A stretch of 64,000 nucleotides of DNA, from positions 69,553 to 133,552 of the forward strand of contig JAOQAG010000048.1 of the NCBI GenBank assembly GCA_025963715.1, written 5' to 3'. Position 1 is the stretch's first letter; the number at the start of each line of letters is the position of its first letter. Below, in pieces: positions 52,222-61,787 of this stretch. The stretch is from Bacteroidota bacterium (GTDB lineage Bacteria; Bacteroidota; Bacteroidia; 2-12-FULL-35-15). The position numbers were made by a program, and so were the translations under genes. The notes below the pieces were generated by a model, which was given only the letters and a program-made list of their open reading frames with translations, had not been told where the DNA came from and did no database searches.

Positions 52222-54534
52222 ATGAAAAAAAATCTACTCAAAAAAGCAGCGATCGTGGGGTTTATATTTGTCGCATTTATGACCACCACCGCAAGCGCAT
52301 TTACTGCAGTTTCCTCAGGTAACTGGAGCAGCGCAACAACCTGGGGCGGAGTTGCGCCGGGTGCTACCGTTTCAAACCAGGATATTGTTATTCCAAGCGG
52401 ATTAACCGTAACGTTTGATACGGATGTTAATTTTTCGGGCTTGCTTAATTCGTTTACTGTAAACGGAACATTAAGCAGCTCTTCTTCCAATTCACTGACC
52501 ATTGCACAAGGCACATTTGCCGGAGCCGGTACGGTGACCATTAACCGGATCCGTTTTACAGGTTTGCTGGCAACGATGTCGTATACCGGTAATATGACGG
52601 TACATCATTTTGACAATACAGCTTCTATATTGTCGATCGCATCCAGCGTATCCGTTACTGATACACTGGACCTTGATGGTGGAAGCATTACGCTGGCTGC
52701 AGGTGCGAACCTTGCCATGATGATGAACGGTACCATCCTTGTAAATGCAGGTACGCTTGCTATCAGCGGTGGTGTTTTTAACGCCAGCAACAATTACAAT
52801 GTAGTATACATCGGTGCATCAAAAACTTCCGGTGTGGAGATCAACAGTACACACTTAAATGATCTGATTGTATCATTGAATGACAATACACAATCAGTAA
52901 CATTGGGTGGCAGCATGACGGTTAACGGCGTGGCACACGTAAATGCAGGGATGCTGAATTTTAACGGGCAGCATTTAACCATTAACAGCGATCTGATCAT
53001 TGCTGCGGGTGCCATGTTAACAAGTAACACTACTTCTGATCTGACGATCAACGGTAACAGCTCTATTGCAAATGGATTGGTATTTTCTTCCGGTTCGGCA
53101 ATGAGCGATTTTGAGATCAACCACAGCGGATCTGTAAATGTTAAATTAATGAGCGCTTTGAATATTGCCGGAAATTTAACATTGACCAATGGCGGACTTG
53201 CTCTTGAAACAGGATCGATATTAACAATGAACGCTGCAAGTACTGTTCGCATCGGATCGGGATCGATTGTTGCAAACGGTGGCGGTTTTGTAGGAACTGC
53301 TGCTTACAATGTAGATTACATGGGCGCTGCAGCTTCAACAGGACTTGAAGTAAGCGGCTCTGGATTAAATGATGTTTCACTTCATTTGACGACTGCTACT
53401 GATCGCGTTTCATTAACCAGTGATGTTGCTATGAGCGGTGCATTGGATATGCAAAGCGGACAATTACAGATCTCCGGATATAAATTAACGGTGAACGGTA
53501 CATTGAACTCCAATTCCAACTCGGTATTTGTTGGAAACAGCTCTGCTGAACTGATCTTGAATTTATCTGCATCTGTAAATGACACTTTGTATTTTAACAC
53601 AGGAGCAGGAAATGATATTTTGAGTAAACTGACTGTAAATGCAGGAACAGCTTCTACTGTTTATTTAGGAACTGAATTGCAGATTGGAACGGAACTGGTT
53701 TTAACATCCGGTAAACTGGATCTTGGCGAAAGCAACCTGATGCTGCAATCCGCAGCAACAATTACCGGTTACAGTTCAACCCGGTACATTGTAACATCCG
53801 GTAACGGTAAATTGCAAATCCATATCAACACATCAGCACCGTACGTCATTTTTCCTGTAGGAACTACAACAGGATATTCTCCTGCCGCAATCCAGCAAAC
53901 AGGTGCAGGTACTGCAGGTGAGTTTATGGTAAGTGCAATGCCCGGCGTTTATTCAAACGGAACTACCGGTTGGAACAGCGCTGTGCATAATGGCAGAGTG
54001 GTAAACAGAACATGGCAGATCATCCCTTCCGGTGGAATGGTGGTGAACAGCAATCTGAAATTGGGTTGGGCTACATCTGATGAGGTGAACGGTTTCGACA
54101 GAACAAATTCATACATCGCAGGTTATAACACATCATGGGATACCGCTCCGTTTACTGCTGCAGTTGCAGGAACAATGAACGGTAACGATTATGAAACAGA
54201 GCGAATGGCGGTTACTTCGGCATCCGGAAATGATTATGCTGTGGCGGATTCTTCTGCAAGCATTACATTGGGTATCGATGAAAACCAAACAGAAGTTACG
54301 ATCCTGCTGTATCCAAATCCAAGCACGGATGTGATCAATGTTCAAACCGATCATGCTGCTGATACATATCAATACGAGATCATTGACATTACAGGAAAAA
54401 CATTGAATGCTGCAACAAACAAAAATACAGTGAACACGTTTGATGTTAAAAACCTGAGCAAAGGATATTATTTTATCAAAGCAACCAATCTTACAAATAA
54501 ACAAGTGATCACCAAACGTTTTATTAAATCATAA
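52222..54534 (+). CDS. T9SS-secreted beta-helix-type protein
   Basis: 770 residues with a signal peptide (MKKNLLKKAAIVGFIFVAFM..ASA). The opening SGNWSSATTWGGVAPGA..IVIPSGLTVTFD is a G8-like entry, typical of Bacteroidota surface proteins. The middle is a long run of short strands (NGTL..GGSITLAAGANLAMMMNGTILVNAGTL) consistent with a right-handed beta helix. From about 690 the C-terminal ~75 residues (VTILLYPNPSTDVINV..YEIIDITGKTL..LSKGYYFIKA) are a T9SS type A sorting domain. No catalytic residues recognised; adhesin or structural role is a guess. A strong terminator follows 19 bases after the stop. Confidence 0.85.
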   Translation: MKKNLLKKAAIVGFIFVAFMTTTASAFTAVSSGNWSSATTWGGVAPGATVSNQDIVIPSGLTVTFDTDVNFSGLLNSFTVNGTLSSSSSNSLTIAQGTFAGAGTVTINRIRFTGLLATMSYTGNMTVHHFDNTASILSIASSVSVTDTLDLDGGSITLAAGANLAMMMNGTILVNAGTLAISGGVFNASNNYNVVYIGASKTSGVEINSTHLNDLIVSLNDNTQSVTLGGSMTVNGVAHVNAGMLNFNGQHLTINSDLIIAAGAMLTSNTTSDLTINGNSSIANGLVFSSGSAMSDFEINHSGSVNVKLMSALNIAGNLTLTNGGLALETGSILTMNAASTVRIGSGSIVANGGGFVGTAAYNVDYMGAAASTGLEVSGSGLNDVSLHLTTATDRVSLTSDVAMSGALDMQSGQLQISGYKLTVNGTLNSNSNSVFVGNSSAELILNLSASVNDTLYFNTGAGNDILSKLTVNAGTASTVYLGTELQIGTELVLTSGKLDLGESNLMLQSAATITGYSSTRYIVTSGNGKLQIHINTSAPYVIFPVGTTTGYSPAAIQQTGAGTAGEFMVSAMPGVYSNGTTGWNSAVHNGRVVNRTWQIIPSGGMVVNSNLKLGWATSDEVNGFDRTNSYIAGYNTSWDTAPFTAAVAGTMNGNDYETERMAVTSASGNDYAVADSSASITLGIDENQTEVTILLYPNPSTDVINVQTDHAADTYQYEIIDITGKTLNAATNKNTVNTFDVKNLSKGYYFIKATNLTNKQVITKRFIKS

Positions 54535-54552
54535 AATGTGATTGATCGAAAT

Positions 54553-54590
54553 AAAAATGCCCTGCTGAATAATTCAGCAGGGCATTTTTT
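54553..54590 (+). terminator. Intrinsic terminator after the beta-helix protein gene
   Basis: Stem AAAAATGCCCTGCTGAAT / ATTCAGCAGGGCATTTTT with only an A or AT loop, followed by further Ts. GC-rich core of 9-10 pairs. Confidence 0.85.
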
Positions 54591-54683
54591 GTTTTAGTTC
54601 AAGGTTGGAAAGTTCAAAGTTCAAAGTTTGCTATGCGCAGATGCTACTTTTGCTAAAAACGGAGGCCCATTATACTCCGTGTT

Positions 54684-54877
54684 GTCATCCCGGGCTTGAC
54701 CCGGGATCTGTTAATTAGAAGCAAGTTCAAAGTTTGCTGTGTGGGCGCTTAGAATGTTCCGGATACTTATAGTCTTAATGTATACTGTCATCCCGGACCT
54801 GATCCGGGATCTGTTAATTAAGAACTAAAAACATTCTGCAAACATTCATGAGATCCCGGGTCGGCGCCCGGGATGAC
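54684..54877 (-). repeat. Element B region: half copy (54684-54718) and full inverted 91-bp copy (54787-54877)
   Basis: The full copy reads GTCATCCCGGACCTGATCCG ... GGTCGGCGCCCGGGATGAC and its interior (CTGTTAATTAAGAAC ... CAAACATTCATGAG) is the reverse complement of the copy at 19173-19263. The half copy carries CCCGGGCTTGACCCGGG and GATCTGTTAATTA. E phrases (GTTCAAAGTTTGCTGTGTG) precede each. Confidence 0.78.
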
Positions 54878-54926
54878 AGCTTTTAGTTATAATTTCTCGT
54901 AATAATGTTATGTAAACCTTTAAAAT

Positions 54927-57380
54927 TTACTCTACAGGAAAAAATAAATTAAAAGTACTGCCTGTTCCGGGTTCACTTTCAGCAAGGATAAAACCCTGAT
55001 GAATGTCCATTATTTTTTTGCAGATCGCCAATCCGATGCCCGTGCCCGGATATTCGCTTTTGCCATGCAGGCGCTGAAACAATTCAAATATCTTGTGGGA
55101 ATATTGCGGATCAAAACCAATTCCGTTATCAGTTACGCTGATGCAATAATAGTGTTTCCCCGGTTCTGTTTCCTGATCTGGAATTTCGATACCCGGAATT
55201 ACATGCACCGCAATTTTTATTTTCGGAGCAACATCTGTTTTACTGTACTTCAATGCATTGGTAAGCATATTGGTAAGCAGCTGCTGAAAATAAAACGGGA
55301 TCACATTCATTACCGGCATCGGATCGCAAGTGATCTCTGCTTTTTTTTCTTCAATGGATTCATTTAAATTGGAAATCACTTCTTTCAATAGCTTATTGGT
55401 ATCTGCTTTTTCAAAGGCTTCCGGCGTGCTGTTGATCTGTGAAAAATTAAGCAGTGCATCAATTAAATTCTGCATGCGGTTGGCCGACGACTGGATGCGA
55501 TCAAAAATATCTTTTCCCCAATCGGATAATACGGCATATTCTTTTTGTACCAGGCGGTTGGAAAATGCCTGGATCTTGCGCAATGGCTCCTGCAAATCGT
55601 GGCTGGCCATATAACTGAACGATTCCAGTTCTTTGTTGATCTGTTCCAGCCGTTTGTTTTTTGATTCGATGTGCTCGGTGTATTCCTGCATTTTATTTTC
55701 GGCAAGCTTGCGTTCGGTCAGGTCGCGGGTTACTTTCGAAAACCCGGTGATGTTATTGCGCTTGTCGTGCAGCGCAGTAATAGCAACGCTTCCCCAGAAG
55801 ATCGTTTCGTTTTTTCGTACGCGCCAGCCTTCACTTGTTGCTCTGCCTTCGCGGGCAGCTTTTTCCAGCAGTTGTGCGGGCAGATTGTTTTTCTGATCGG
55901 CCTCGGTGTAAAAAATGGCGATGTTTTTTCCAAGCGCTTCCTCTGCAGTATAGCCTTTTATTTTTTCCGCACCTTTATTCCAGTTCTCAATGATCCCGTC
56001 TTTGTTCAACAAAATGATCGAGTAATCTTCCACTTCATTGATCATTCCGTGATAACGCTCTTCACTTTTGCGGAGCTCGTCATTTTTTTTGATCAGCTCG
56101 ATAATGGCATTTACTTCATCTGTAATGTCTACGGAAACACTTACCACATCTTCGATCTGGTTGTTTTTGTTTTTATTGAAAATAGTTCCGTATGTATGAA
56201 ACCAGCGGTATTTCCCGTTTTTATGCAGGATCCTGTATTTGAATTCAATTACTTGCTCCAAATCATCTTCTCCCTGATCAAACGCCTGCACAATGCGTAT
56301 GTATTTTTCCGTCAGCGCTTCCAGGTCATCCGGATGGATCAGGTTGATGAAAAAGCCAATGCCTTTTCCATCTATTTCTTTATTGCTGTAACCCAGTTGT
56401 TTTTCCAATGTTTGATTGATAAAGGGAAACTGGTCCATGCGCAGATTATACGCAATGATCACGGAAGGAGTGATGTCCGTAATTTTCTGGATGAAATACT
56501 GTTTTTCATTCAACTCTTTTTCATATTGCTTTTGCACCGTTACATCCTGCACGGTACCAAACAAGTGTCGGGGTTTTCCTTCTTCATTTGTTCTTACTTC
56601 ACCTTTGGCATGCAAAATTTTTTCTTTACCGCTTTTTAAAACAATGCGGTAATAAAAATCATGCGGCTTGCATGTTTTAATGGAGCGCTCCATTTCCCTG
56701 CGCACTATTTCCATATCATCGGGGTGGTTGTAATCCGCCAGGTTTTCTGGTGTATACAGCTGTTTTTCCAGTTCGTAGATCCTGTACAGCTCGTCGGACC
56801 ATACACGTTTATTGGAATGCAGATCCCAGGTCCAGTTACCAATTTTGGAGAGTTCCTGTGCTCTTTTATAAAGGTCCTGCTGGATATTGGTCAGTGCATT
56901 AAAGTAAAGGGAGTTGATGTAATTTGTTAAATTATCAAGTTCATCCACGATCTGCAGGCAGGTATTCATTTCCGTTGTGTAGGAATGAATGAATTTGCGG
57001 AAAGTCCGGGTGCGGATCAGGCCGATGAGTAAAACATCTTCCACTACTACTTCGTTACGCGCGATCAGCTCCAGCTTATCACCCAGCCAGCGGTTGCGCG
57101 AGCTGATGACAAACTCTTTTACCGTGTTGGTGGTAATGGCTTGTAAAAATTCCAGCGCCGTTCTTCTTCCCACAACCAGGATCTGTTCTTCCGTAAGGGA
57201 ATCAAAAAAGCGCAGTAAGGGAAGCTTTACTTCGCGTGTAATGCGCAATTGCTCTGTTATATATTCATCCAGCTTATGGTCGATGATGTATTGTGCGCAG
57301 CCCGGCAGCAGCTGAAGATGAGGTTCAGCGGTTGTTGTTCCCATGCGATCGTTAGTGGTTTGGAGTGGATCGGTTGTCAT
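54927..57380 (-). CDS. Multi-PAS sensor histidine kinase
   Basis: 817 residues, no membrane segments, so probably cytoplasmic. An all-helical N-terminal ~155 residues of unknown type is followed by three PAS/PAC modules (about 165-285, 300-425, 435-560; e.g. GTVQDVTVQKQYEKEL). The HisKA domain has SHDLQEPLRKI with His594, and the HATPase_c domain has NMLTNALKYS, DNGIGFDP and GTGIGLAICKKI. It autophosphorylates and passes phosphate to a response regulator not encoded next to it; the CheY-like 47786 gene and the NtrC-type 58041 gene are candidates. Ligand of the PAS domains unknown. Confidence 0.9.
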   Translation of the reverse strand: MTTDPLQTTNDRMGTTTAEPHLQLLPGCAQYIIDHKLDEYITEQLRITREVKLPLLRFFDSLTEEQILVVGRRTALEFLQAITTNTVKEFVISSRNRWLGDKLELIARNEVVVEDVLLIGLIRTRTFRKFIHSYTTEMNTCLQIVDELDNLTNYINSLYFNALTNIQQDLYKRAQELSKIGNWTWDLHSNKRVWSDELYRIYELEKQLYTPENLADYNHPDDMEIVRREMERSIKTCKPHDFYYRIVLKSGKEKILHAKGEVRTNEEGKPRHLFGTVQDVTVQKQYEKELNEKQYFIQKITDITPSVIIAYNLRMDQFPFINQTLEKQLGYSNKEIDGKGIGFFINLIHPDDLEALTEKYIRIVQAFDQGEDDLEQVIEFKYRILHKNGKYRWFHTYGTIFNKNKNNQIEDVVSVSVDITDEVNAIIELIKKNDELRKSEERYHGMINEVEDYSIILLNKDGIIENWNKGAEKIKGYTAEEALGKNIAIFYTEADQKNNLPAQLLEKAAREGRATSEGWRVRKNETIFWGSVAITALHDKRNNITGFSKVTRDLTERKLAENKMQEYTEHIESKNKRLEQINKELESFSYMASHDLQEPLRKIQAFSNRLVQKEYAVLSDWGKDIFDRIQSSANRMQNLIDALLNFSQINSTPEAFEKADTNKLLKEVISNLNESIEEKKAEITCDPMPVMNVIPFYFQQLLTNMLTNALKYSKTDVAPKIKIAVHVIPGIEIPDQETEPGKHYYCISVTDNGIGFDPQYSHKIFELFQRLHGKSEYPGTGIGLAICKKIMDIHQGFILAESEPGTGSTFNLFFPVE

Positions 57381-57564
57381 AAAATAATCGCTTGCGCAGA
57401 TGAATTTATAAATATACTTTAATTTGGATGCTTTCAGAGCAAATCCTTCTCCATGAATTCAGAGGGAAGTAGAGCATCAAAATTGGGGAATCTGTTCCCG
57501 TTTGTGGGGAATAATTCGCTTTTTATATTTTTATAAGCAAAAATTAATACTAATTAACTGTAAA

Positions 57565-57921
57565 TCAATTGCTTGATTTTGCTTCCACCGATAAAGTCGC
57601 ATGTGGAACCGCCATCAGCCTTCCTTTCGGGATCTTTTCCCCGGTTTTGGTGCAGATACCATACGTTCCATTCTCGATCCGCCCCAGGGCAGCGATCAGT
57701 GCATCGATGAATTTTTTTAAGCGTGCGGCATTGCTGTTTGTTTCTTCAATGGACGAAATTTCGGCAACATGGTTTGCATTGAACCACACAGGATCCGTGT
57801 CCCTGGTGCTGTTATCGTCGAGGTGTTCCTTCAGATTGTTATATTCGTTTTGTGCATTTTCAAGCTTGGTAAGAATGATTGTTTTAAACTCCTGCAACTC
57901 TTCTTTTGAATAGGTTTTCAT
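57565..57921 (-). CDS. DksA/TraR-like protein lacking the zinc cysteines
   Basis: A 118-residue protein (from ATG 57921; an upstream ATG at 57957 adds 12 unlikely residues). The long N-terminal coiled coil (SKEELQEFKTIILTKLENAQNEYNNLKEHL) and the IENGTYGICTKTGEKIPKGRLMAVPHATLSVEA tail match DksA/TraR proteins, which enter the RNA polymerase secondary channel and adjust transcription with ppGpp. Canonical members have four zinc cysteines (CxxC..CxxC); only one Cys is left here (Cys102-104 region). Loss of the zinc site is common in a Bacteroidota subgroup of this family. Divergent from the NtrC-type gene. Confidence 0.82.
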   Translation of the reverse strand: MKTYSKEELQEFKTIILTKLENAQNEYNNLKEHLDDNSTRDTDPVWFNANHVAEISSIEETNSNAARLKKFIDALIAALGRIENGTYGICTKTGEKIPKGRLMAVPHATLSVEAKSSN

Positions 57922-58005
57922 AAATCCGGTTTTTGTTTTGCCCGGGCAAAAAAACATTTATTCCATCCATTTTTGGGGAAATAATTACTCAGAACAGAAT
58001 GGTTG

Positions 58006-58013
58006 TATATTTG
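58006..58013 (+). promoter_or_regulatory. Candidate -7 box for the NtrC-type operon
   Basis: TATATTTG matches TAnnTTTG, 27 bases before ATG 58041. The -33 region lacks TTG at normal spacing. Confidence 0.35.
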
Positions 58014-58040
58014 TCTATCCACAGCAACTAAAATATACTT

Positions 58041-59519
58041 ATGAGCAAACTACTGATAATAGAAGACGACATGGACATGGGAACTCTTCTGAAACGATTT
58101 TTGACAAAAAACGGTTTTGAAGTAGAGACCGTAACCAATGGTAAAAGCGGCATCAATGCATTTGCAGCAAACCAGGCCGACCTGGTGCTTTGTGATTACC
58201 GCCTTGGCGATATGGAAGGCGTAGAAGTTTTAAAAAAAATAAAAGACATTGAGCCAACAGTTCCATTTATAATCATGACCGGTTATTCGGATATCCGCAC
58301 GGCGGTGAACGTGATGAAAGTAGGTGCGTTTGATTACCTGGCAAAACCCTTATTGCCGGATGAAACACTGCAGATCATCAGGCGTGCGCTGGCAGGTGGA
58401 ACCCAGCTGGCAAACATTGTGGTGGATAAAGGCGAAAAAGAAGAACCGGTGCATGCTGTGAATACGGCTTCGAAGCCGAAATTAAACCCGGGAAAAAACG
58501 ATTATGTGTTTGGGAAAAGTCCGCAATCAGCGGAATTGCTGCGCCAGATAGAGCTGGTAGCACCTACCAATTACAGCGTGATTATTTACGGGGAAAGCGG
58601 TGCCGGAAAAGAGGCGATCGCACAAACCATTCATAGAAAAAGCAAGCGTGCAAAACAACCATTCATTGCAATGGATTGCGGCGCTATGTCGAAAGAGCTG
58701 GCAGGCAGCGAATTGTTCGGGCACGAAAAAGGCTCGTTTACAGGAGCGCTTGCTACAAAGATCGGGCATTTTGAGCTGGCAAACGGTGGAACGATCTTTT
58801 TGGATGAGATCGCTAATTTGCCGTACGACGTGCAATCATCGCTGTTACGCGTGGTACAGGAACGTAAGGTAAAACGCATCGGCGGAAGCAAAGAAATTCC
58901 GATTGATGTGCGCATTATTGTAGCGAGTAACGAAAACCTGAACGATGCTTACAAAAAAGGAAAATTCAGAGAAGATCTGTATCACCGTTTTAATGAGTTT
59001 CATTTAACGGTTTCCGCTTTGCGCGAACGCAAAGAAGATATTTTGATGTATGCAAAATACTTTTTAGCGATCGCTAACCAGGAGCTGGATAAAAATGTAC
59101 AGGGATTTACTCCGGAAGTGGAAGAATTATTTATGCGTTATCCATGGTATGGTAATTTGCGGGAAATGAAAAATGTGATCCGCCGTTCGGTATTATTAAC
59201 GGAAGGTTCTTTTGTGGAAGCAAAATCATTGCCGTTTGAGATCTCCAATTATACACGTACTACCATGGCGATCGACGATCCGAACGAACATGTGCCGATG
59301 CCGCAATACCAGTATCAGCAACCGGTTGCAACAGAAAAAGCGCCGGAGCCAATGCTGCGCGATGAAAAACCGGATTTGAAATCGGTGGCGCTGGGTGCTG
59401 AATACGACCTGATCATTAAAGTGCTGAAAGAAGTAAATTATAATAAAAGCAAAGCTGCTAAAGTATTGAACATTGATCGCAAGACCCTGTACAATAAAAT
59501 GAAAGCATATAACATGTAG
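58041..59519 (+). CDS. NtrC-type sigma-54-dependent response regulator
   Basis: 492 residues: receiver (1-125; IIEDDMDMG, phospho-Asp52 in CDYRL, Lys102), linker, AAA+ domain (about 155-390) and a Fis-type helix-turn-helix (about 450-490; NYNKSKAAKVLNIDRKTLYNKMK). Walker A is GESGAGKE (184-191) and Walker B has TIFLDEIANL. The sigma-54 contact loop reads GSFTGA (231-236) instead of GAFTGA, with Ser for Ala. The protein activates sigma-54 promoters when phosphorylated. The kinase gene follows six bases downstream, so they are an operon pair. No sigma-54-type promoter is clear in the window. Confidence 0.9.
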   Translation: MSKLLIIEDDMDMGTLLKRFLTKNGFEVETVTNGKSGINAFAANQADLVLCDYRLGDMEGVEVLKKIKDIEPTVPFIIMTGYSDIRTAVNVMKVGAFDYLAKPLLPDETLQIIRRALAGGTQLANIVVDKGEKEEPVHAVNTASKPKLNPGKNDYVFGKSPQSAELLRQIELVAPTNYSVIIYGESGAGKEAIAQTIHRKSKRAKQPFIAMDCGAMSKELAGSELFGHEKGSFTGALATKIGHFELANGGTIFLDEIANLPYDVQSSLLRVVQERKVKRIGGSKEIPIDVRIIVASNENLNDAYKKGKFREDLYHRFNEFHLTVSALRERKEDILMYAKYFLAIANQELDKNVQGFTPEVEELFMRYPWYGNLREMKNVIRRSVLLTEGSFVEAKSLPFEISNYTRTTMAIDDPNEHVPMPQYQYQQPVATEKAPEPMLRDEKPDLKSVALGAEYDLIIKVLKEVNYNKSKAAKVLNIDRKTLYNKMKAYNM

Positions 59520-59525
59520 AAATTT

Positions 59526-60965
59526 ATGGAAGAGGCTAAAAGTATCAGGGTATTGCTTGTTGAGGATGATCAGGATGATTATATTTTATTTAAAGAAAAT
59601 TTAGATGAGATAAAAGTTAATTCCTATACGCTTACATGGGCCAGTACATACGAGAAAGCGCTGGCGCTGATCAAAAACGACGATCACGATATTTATTTTT
59701 TCGATTACCTGTTGGGTGCCAGAACCGGGCTTGACCTGATCCAGGAATGCTTAAAAGCAGGAGTGGATGCACCGATCATTATTTTAACGGGATTGGGAAA
59801 TCAGCAAACGGATTTAAAATCGATGGAGCTGGGTGCCGCGGATTACCTGGTAAAAGCGGAGATTGATGTGGAAAAACTGGAGCGCAGCATCCGCTATTGC
59901 ATTGAGCAAAGCAGGATGCTGAAAAAAGTAAAAACGAGTGAAACGAAATTCAAAAGTATTTTTGAAAATTCGCACGATGTGATCTACATTTCCAATGAAG
60001 CAGGGAAGATGCTGGACATCAATAAATCGGCAGAGCGCTTGTTTGGCTACACGCGCGAAGAAATATTGAGCATGGATGCATCGCAGCTGTACGCGAATGT
60101 GCAGGATCGCGAAAAATTTATTAAAGAAATAAGTTTGAATGGCAGCTGTGCTAATTTTGAAGTGGTGCTGCTGGATAAATCCGGTGCAAAAAAATATTGT
60201 ACGCTTACGGCCAACATTCAAAAAACGGATGAAGGCGAAGTGTATTACCAGGGAATTATCCATGATATGACCATGCGTAAAAAAGTGGAGCATGATCTGA
60301 TCATCGCTGAAAAGTTGGCCATTGCAGGAAAAATTGCACGCACACTGGCGCATGAAGTGCGCAACCCTTTAACAAATATTAACCTGTCGGTGGAGCAGTT
60401 GGAGGAATATATCCATGATGAAAATTACACGCCTTATTTTGAGATCATCAAACGGAACAGCAAGCGCATTAATGCATTGGTAACGGAGTTGATTGAAAAT
60501 TCAAAACCTACGGAACTGAATGGTGTTACGGTGTTGGTGGAAACCATTTTGCAAAACACGGTGGACCTGGCGCGTGACCGTGCGAAATTGAAGAACATAG
60601 AGATCATTACGGAATTTGATTGGAAGGATGAAAAGATCGTGGCGGATGAATCGAAGCTGACGATCGCATTTTTAAATATCCTGATCAACGCAATTGAAGC
60701 GGTAGAGGCAAACAAAGGAGTGATCAGGATCGTTGCCAGTTCGGGCAATAAAAAATGTTTTATTACAATCGAGGACAATGGCTGCGGTATTGATGACGAA
60801 CATCTCACAAAAGTATTTGACCCTTATTTTACAAGTAAACCTACCGGAATGGGCCTGGGATTGGCCACTACACGCAATATTATTCAAACACACCACGGCA
60901 AGATCGAATTGCAAACGGAACTGAACAAGGGAACGAAATTTAATATCGAGCTGGAATTGGCATAA
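59526..60965 (+). CDS. REC-PAS-histidine kinase, likely partner of the NtrC-type regulator
   Basis: 479 residues with a receiver at the N-terminus (LLVEDDQDD, Asp60 in FFDYLL), a PAS domain (about 140-265), HisKA with LAHEVRNPLTNINL (His276) and a HATPase_c domain (NILINAIEA, DNGCGIDDEH, GMGLGLATT). The His region is of the NtrB-like HisKA type, in line with an NtrC partner. The added receiver can feed a second input (phosphorelay). Cytoplasmic, no membrane helix. Start six bases after the regulator gene's stop; a terminator follows at 61038. Confidence 0.9.
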   Translation: MEEAKSIRVLLVEDDQDDYILFKENLDEIKVNSYTLTWASTYEKALALIKNDDHDIYFFDYLLGARTGLDLIQECLKAGVDAPIIILTGLGNQQTDLKSMELGAADYLVKAEIDVEKLERSIRYCIEQSRMLKKVKTSETKFKSIFENSHDVIYISNEAGKMLDINKSAERLFGYTREEILSMDASQLYANVQDREKFIKEISLNGSCANFEVVLLDKSGAKKYCTLTANIQKTDEGEVYYQGIIHDMTMRKKVEHDLIIAEKLAIAGKIARTLAHEVRNPLTNINLSVEQLEEYIHDENYTPYFEIIKRNSKRINALVTELIENSKPTELNGVTVLVETILQNTVDLARDRAKLKNIEIITEFDWKDEKIVADESKLTIAFLNILINAIEAVEANKGVIRIVASSGNKKCFITIEDNGCGIDDEHLTKVFDPYFTSKPTGMGLGLATTRNIIQTHHGKIELQTELNKGTKFNIELELA

Positions 60966-61037
60966 TTTCCCGTTTGTACATTTGAAAAAATAAAATACCT
61001 TTATCCCGTTTTCCGGCGTACTCTCCCCAAGGCCGGG

Positions 61038-61070
61038 ACTGAAACAAGATCTGTTTCAGCTTTTTTTTAT
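61038..61070 (+). terminator. Intrinsic terminator after the NtrC/kinase operon
   Basis: CTGAAACA / TGTTTCAG stem with an AGATC loop and an eight-T tail starting at 61061. Confidence 0.75.
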
Positions 61071-61123
61071 TCTCTATTTTTAATAAACCGCACCATTAAC
61101 CCGGATAAAACTGCATACTCCTA

Positions 61124-61483
61124 ATGAAAAACGAATTAGATATCCATAATAACGAGCAGCTGAAAGGCCGGATCTCCCTGAAACTGCAGGTGGACAAAAG
61201 CCTGGAAGAATTCTGTGAGAAAAAATTTGAAAATTATAACCGTGATCAATTTGAAGCGGTTGCTATAAAATTCCATTACGGTGATGAGGTGCTGGTTACG
61301 TTGTATGCGCTTGATAAAGTGCGGCAGGAGGGAACAACCTTTAATCCTAAAAAATTACCGATCAAAAAATTCAAGAGTACTTCTTTTGAGCTGTATGATA
61401 TTTTACTGTTTGTAAAAGAGTTTAATGTAACGCTTACTACGGGCAATTACAGGATCCAGGACATGGAAGTGATTAATAAATAA
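61124..61483 (+). CDS. Small conserved-looking cytoplasmic protein, function unknown
   Basis: 119 residues, no signal peptide, mixed alpha/beta: KGRISLKLQVDKSLEEFCEKKF, FEAVAIKFHYGDEVLVTLYALDK and FKSTSFELYDILLFVKEFN. Not recognised. The charged but protein-like composition and lack of repeats argue that it is real. Its stop is directly followed by an E-type repeat (TAAGTTCAAAGTTG). It follows the terminator of the signalling operon, so it is a separate transcription unit. Confidence 0.65.
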   Translation: MKNELDIHNNEQLKGRISLKLQVDKSLEEFCEKKFENYNRDQFEAVAIKFHYGDEVLVTLYALDKVRQEGTTFNPKKLPIKKFKSTSFELYDILLFVKEFNVTLTTGNYRIQDMEVINK

Positions 61484-61730
61484 GTTCAAAGTTGTTATTA
61501 AGGCGCAATGCGAAAGTTCCAATTCGGAAGTTTGCTGTGTTTTGATGCTGTGTTATTTCACCACATAAGGCACAAAAGAAAACATAAGGTGTTGCCCGGT
61601 TTGCTGTCATCCCGAACCAACAATTTTCTTTTCCTTCTTCCTTTTTTTCTCCTTTTTCTTAGTGCTTTAGTGGTAAAAATCCGTTCCGTAGGAACCACAC
61701 AGCAAAACTTTGAACTTTAAACTTTGAACT
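61484..61730. repeat. Repeat-filled gap (E, A, partial B phrases)
   Basis: E phrases at 61484 and 61702-61730 (CTTTGAACTTTAAACTTTGA), an A phrase at about 61560-61590 (CACCACATAAGGCACAAAAG), and a truncated B start (CTGTCATCCCGAACC) at 61602. No gene. Confidence 0.6.
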
Positions 61731-61732
61731 AA

Positions 61733-61771
61733 AAAAAGCGCGCTCTTACAATTTTGTAGTGCGCGCTTTTT
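61733..61771 (-). terminator. Intrinsic terminator for the 61788 gene
   Basis: Stem AAAAAAAGCGCGC / GCGCGCTTTTTTT with an inner TTACAA/TTGTAG stem. Lies 17 bases past the stop of the minus-strand gene. Confidence 0.75.
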
Positions 61772-61787
61772 TTCAATGAGAGGGCTT

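Noticed and set aside
55671-56639. 322-codon plus-strand frame opposite the histidine kinase
   Set aside because: Phe/Ile-rich antisense of the PAS region; no protein family features, while the minus strand has clear kinase motifs.
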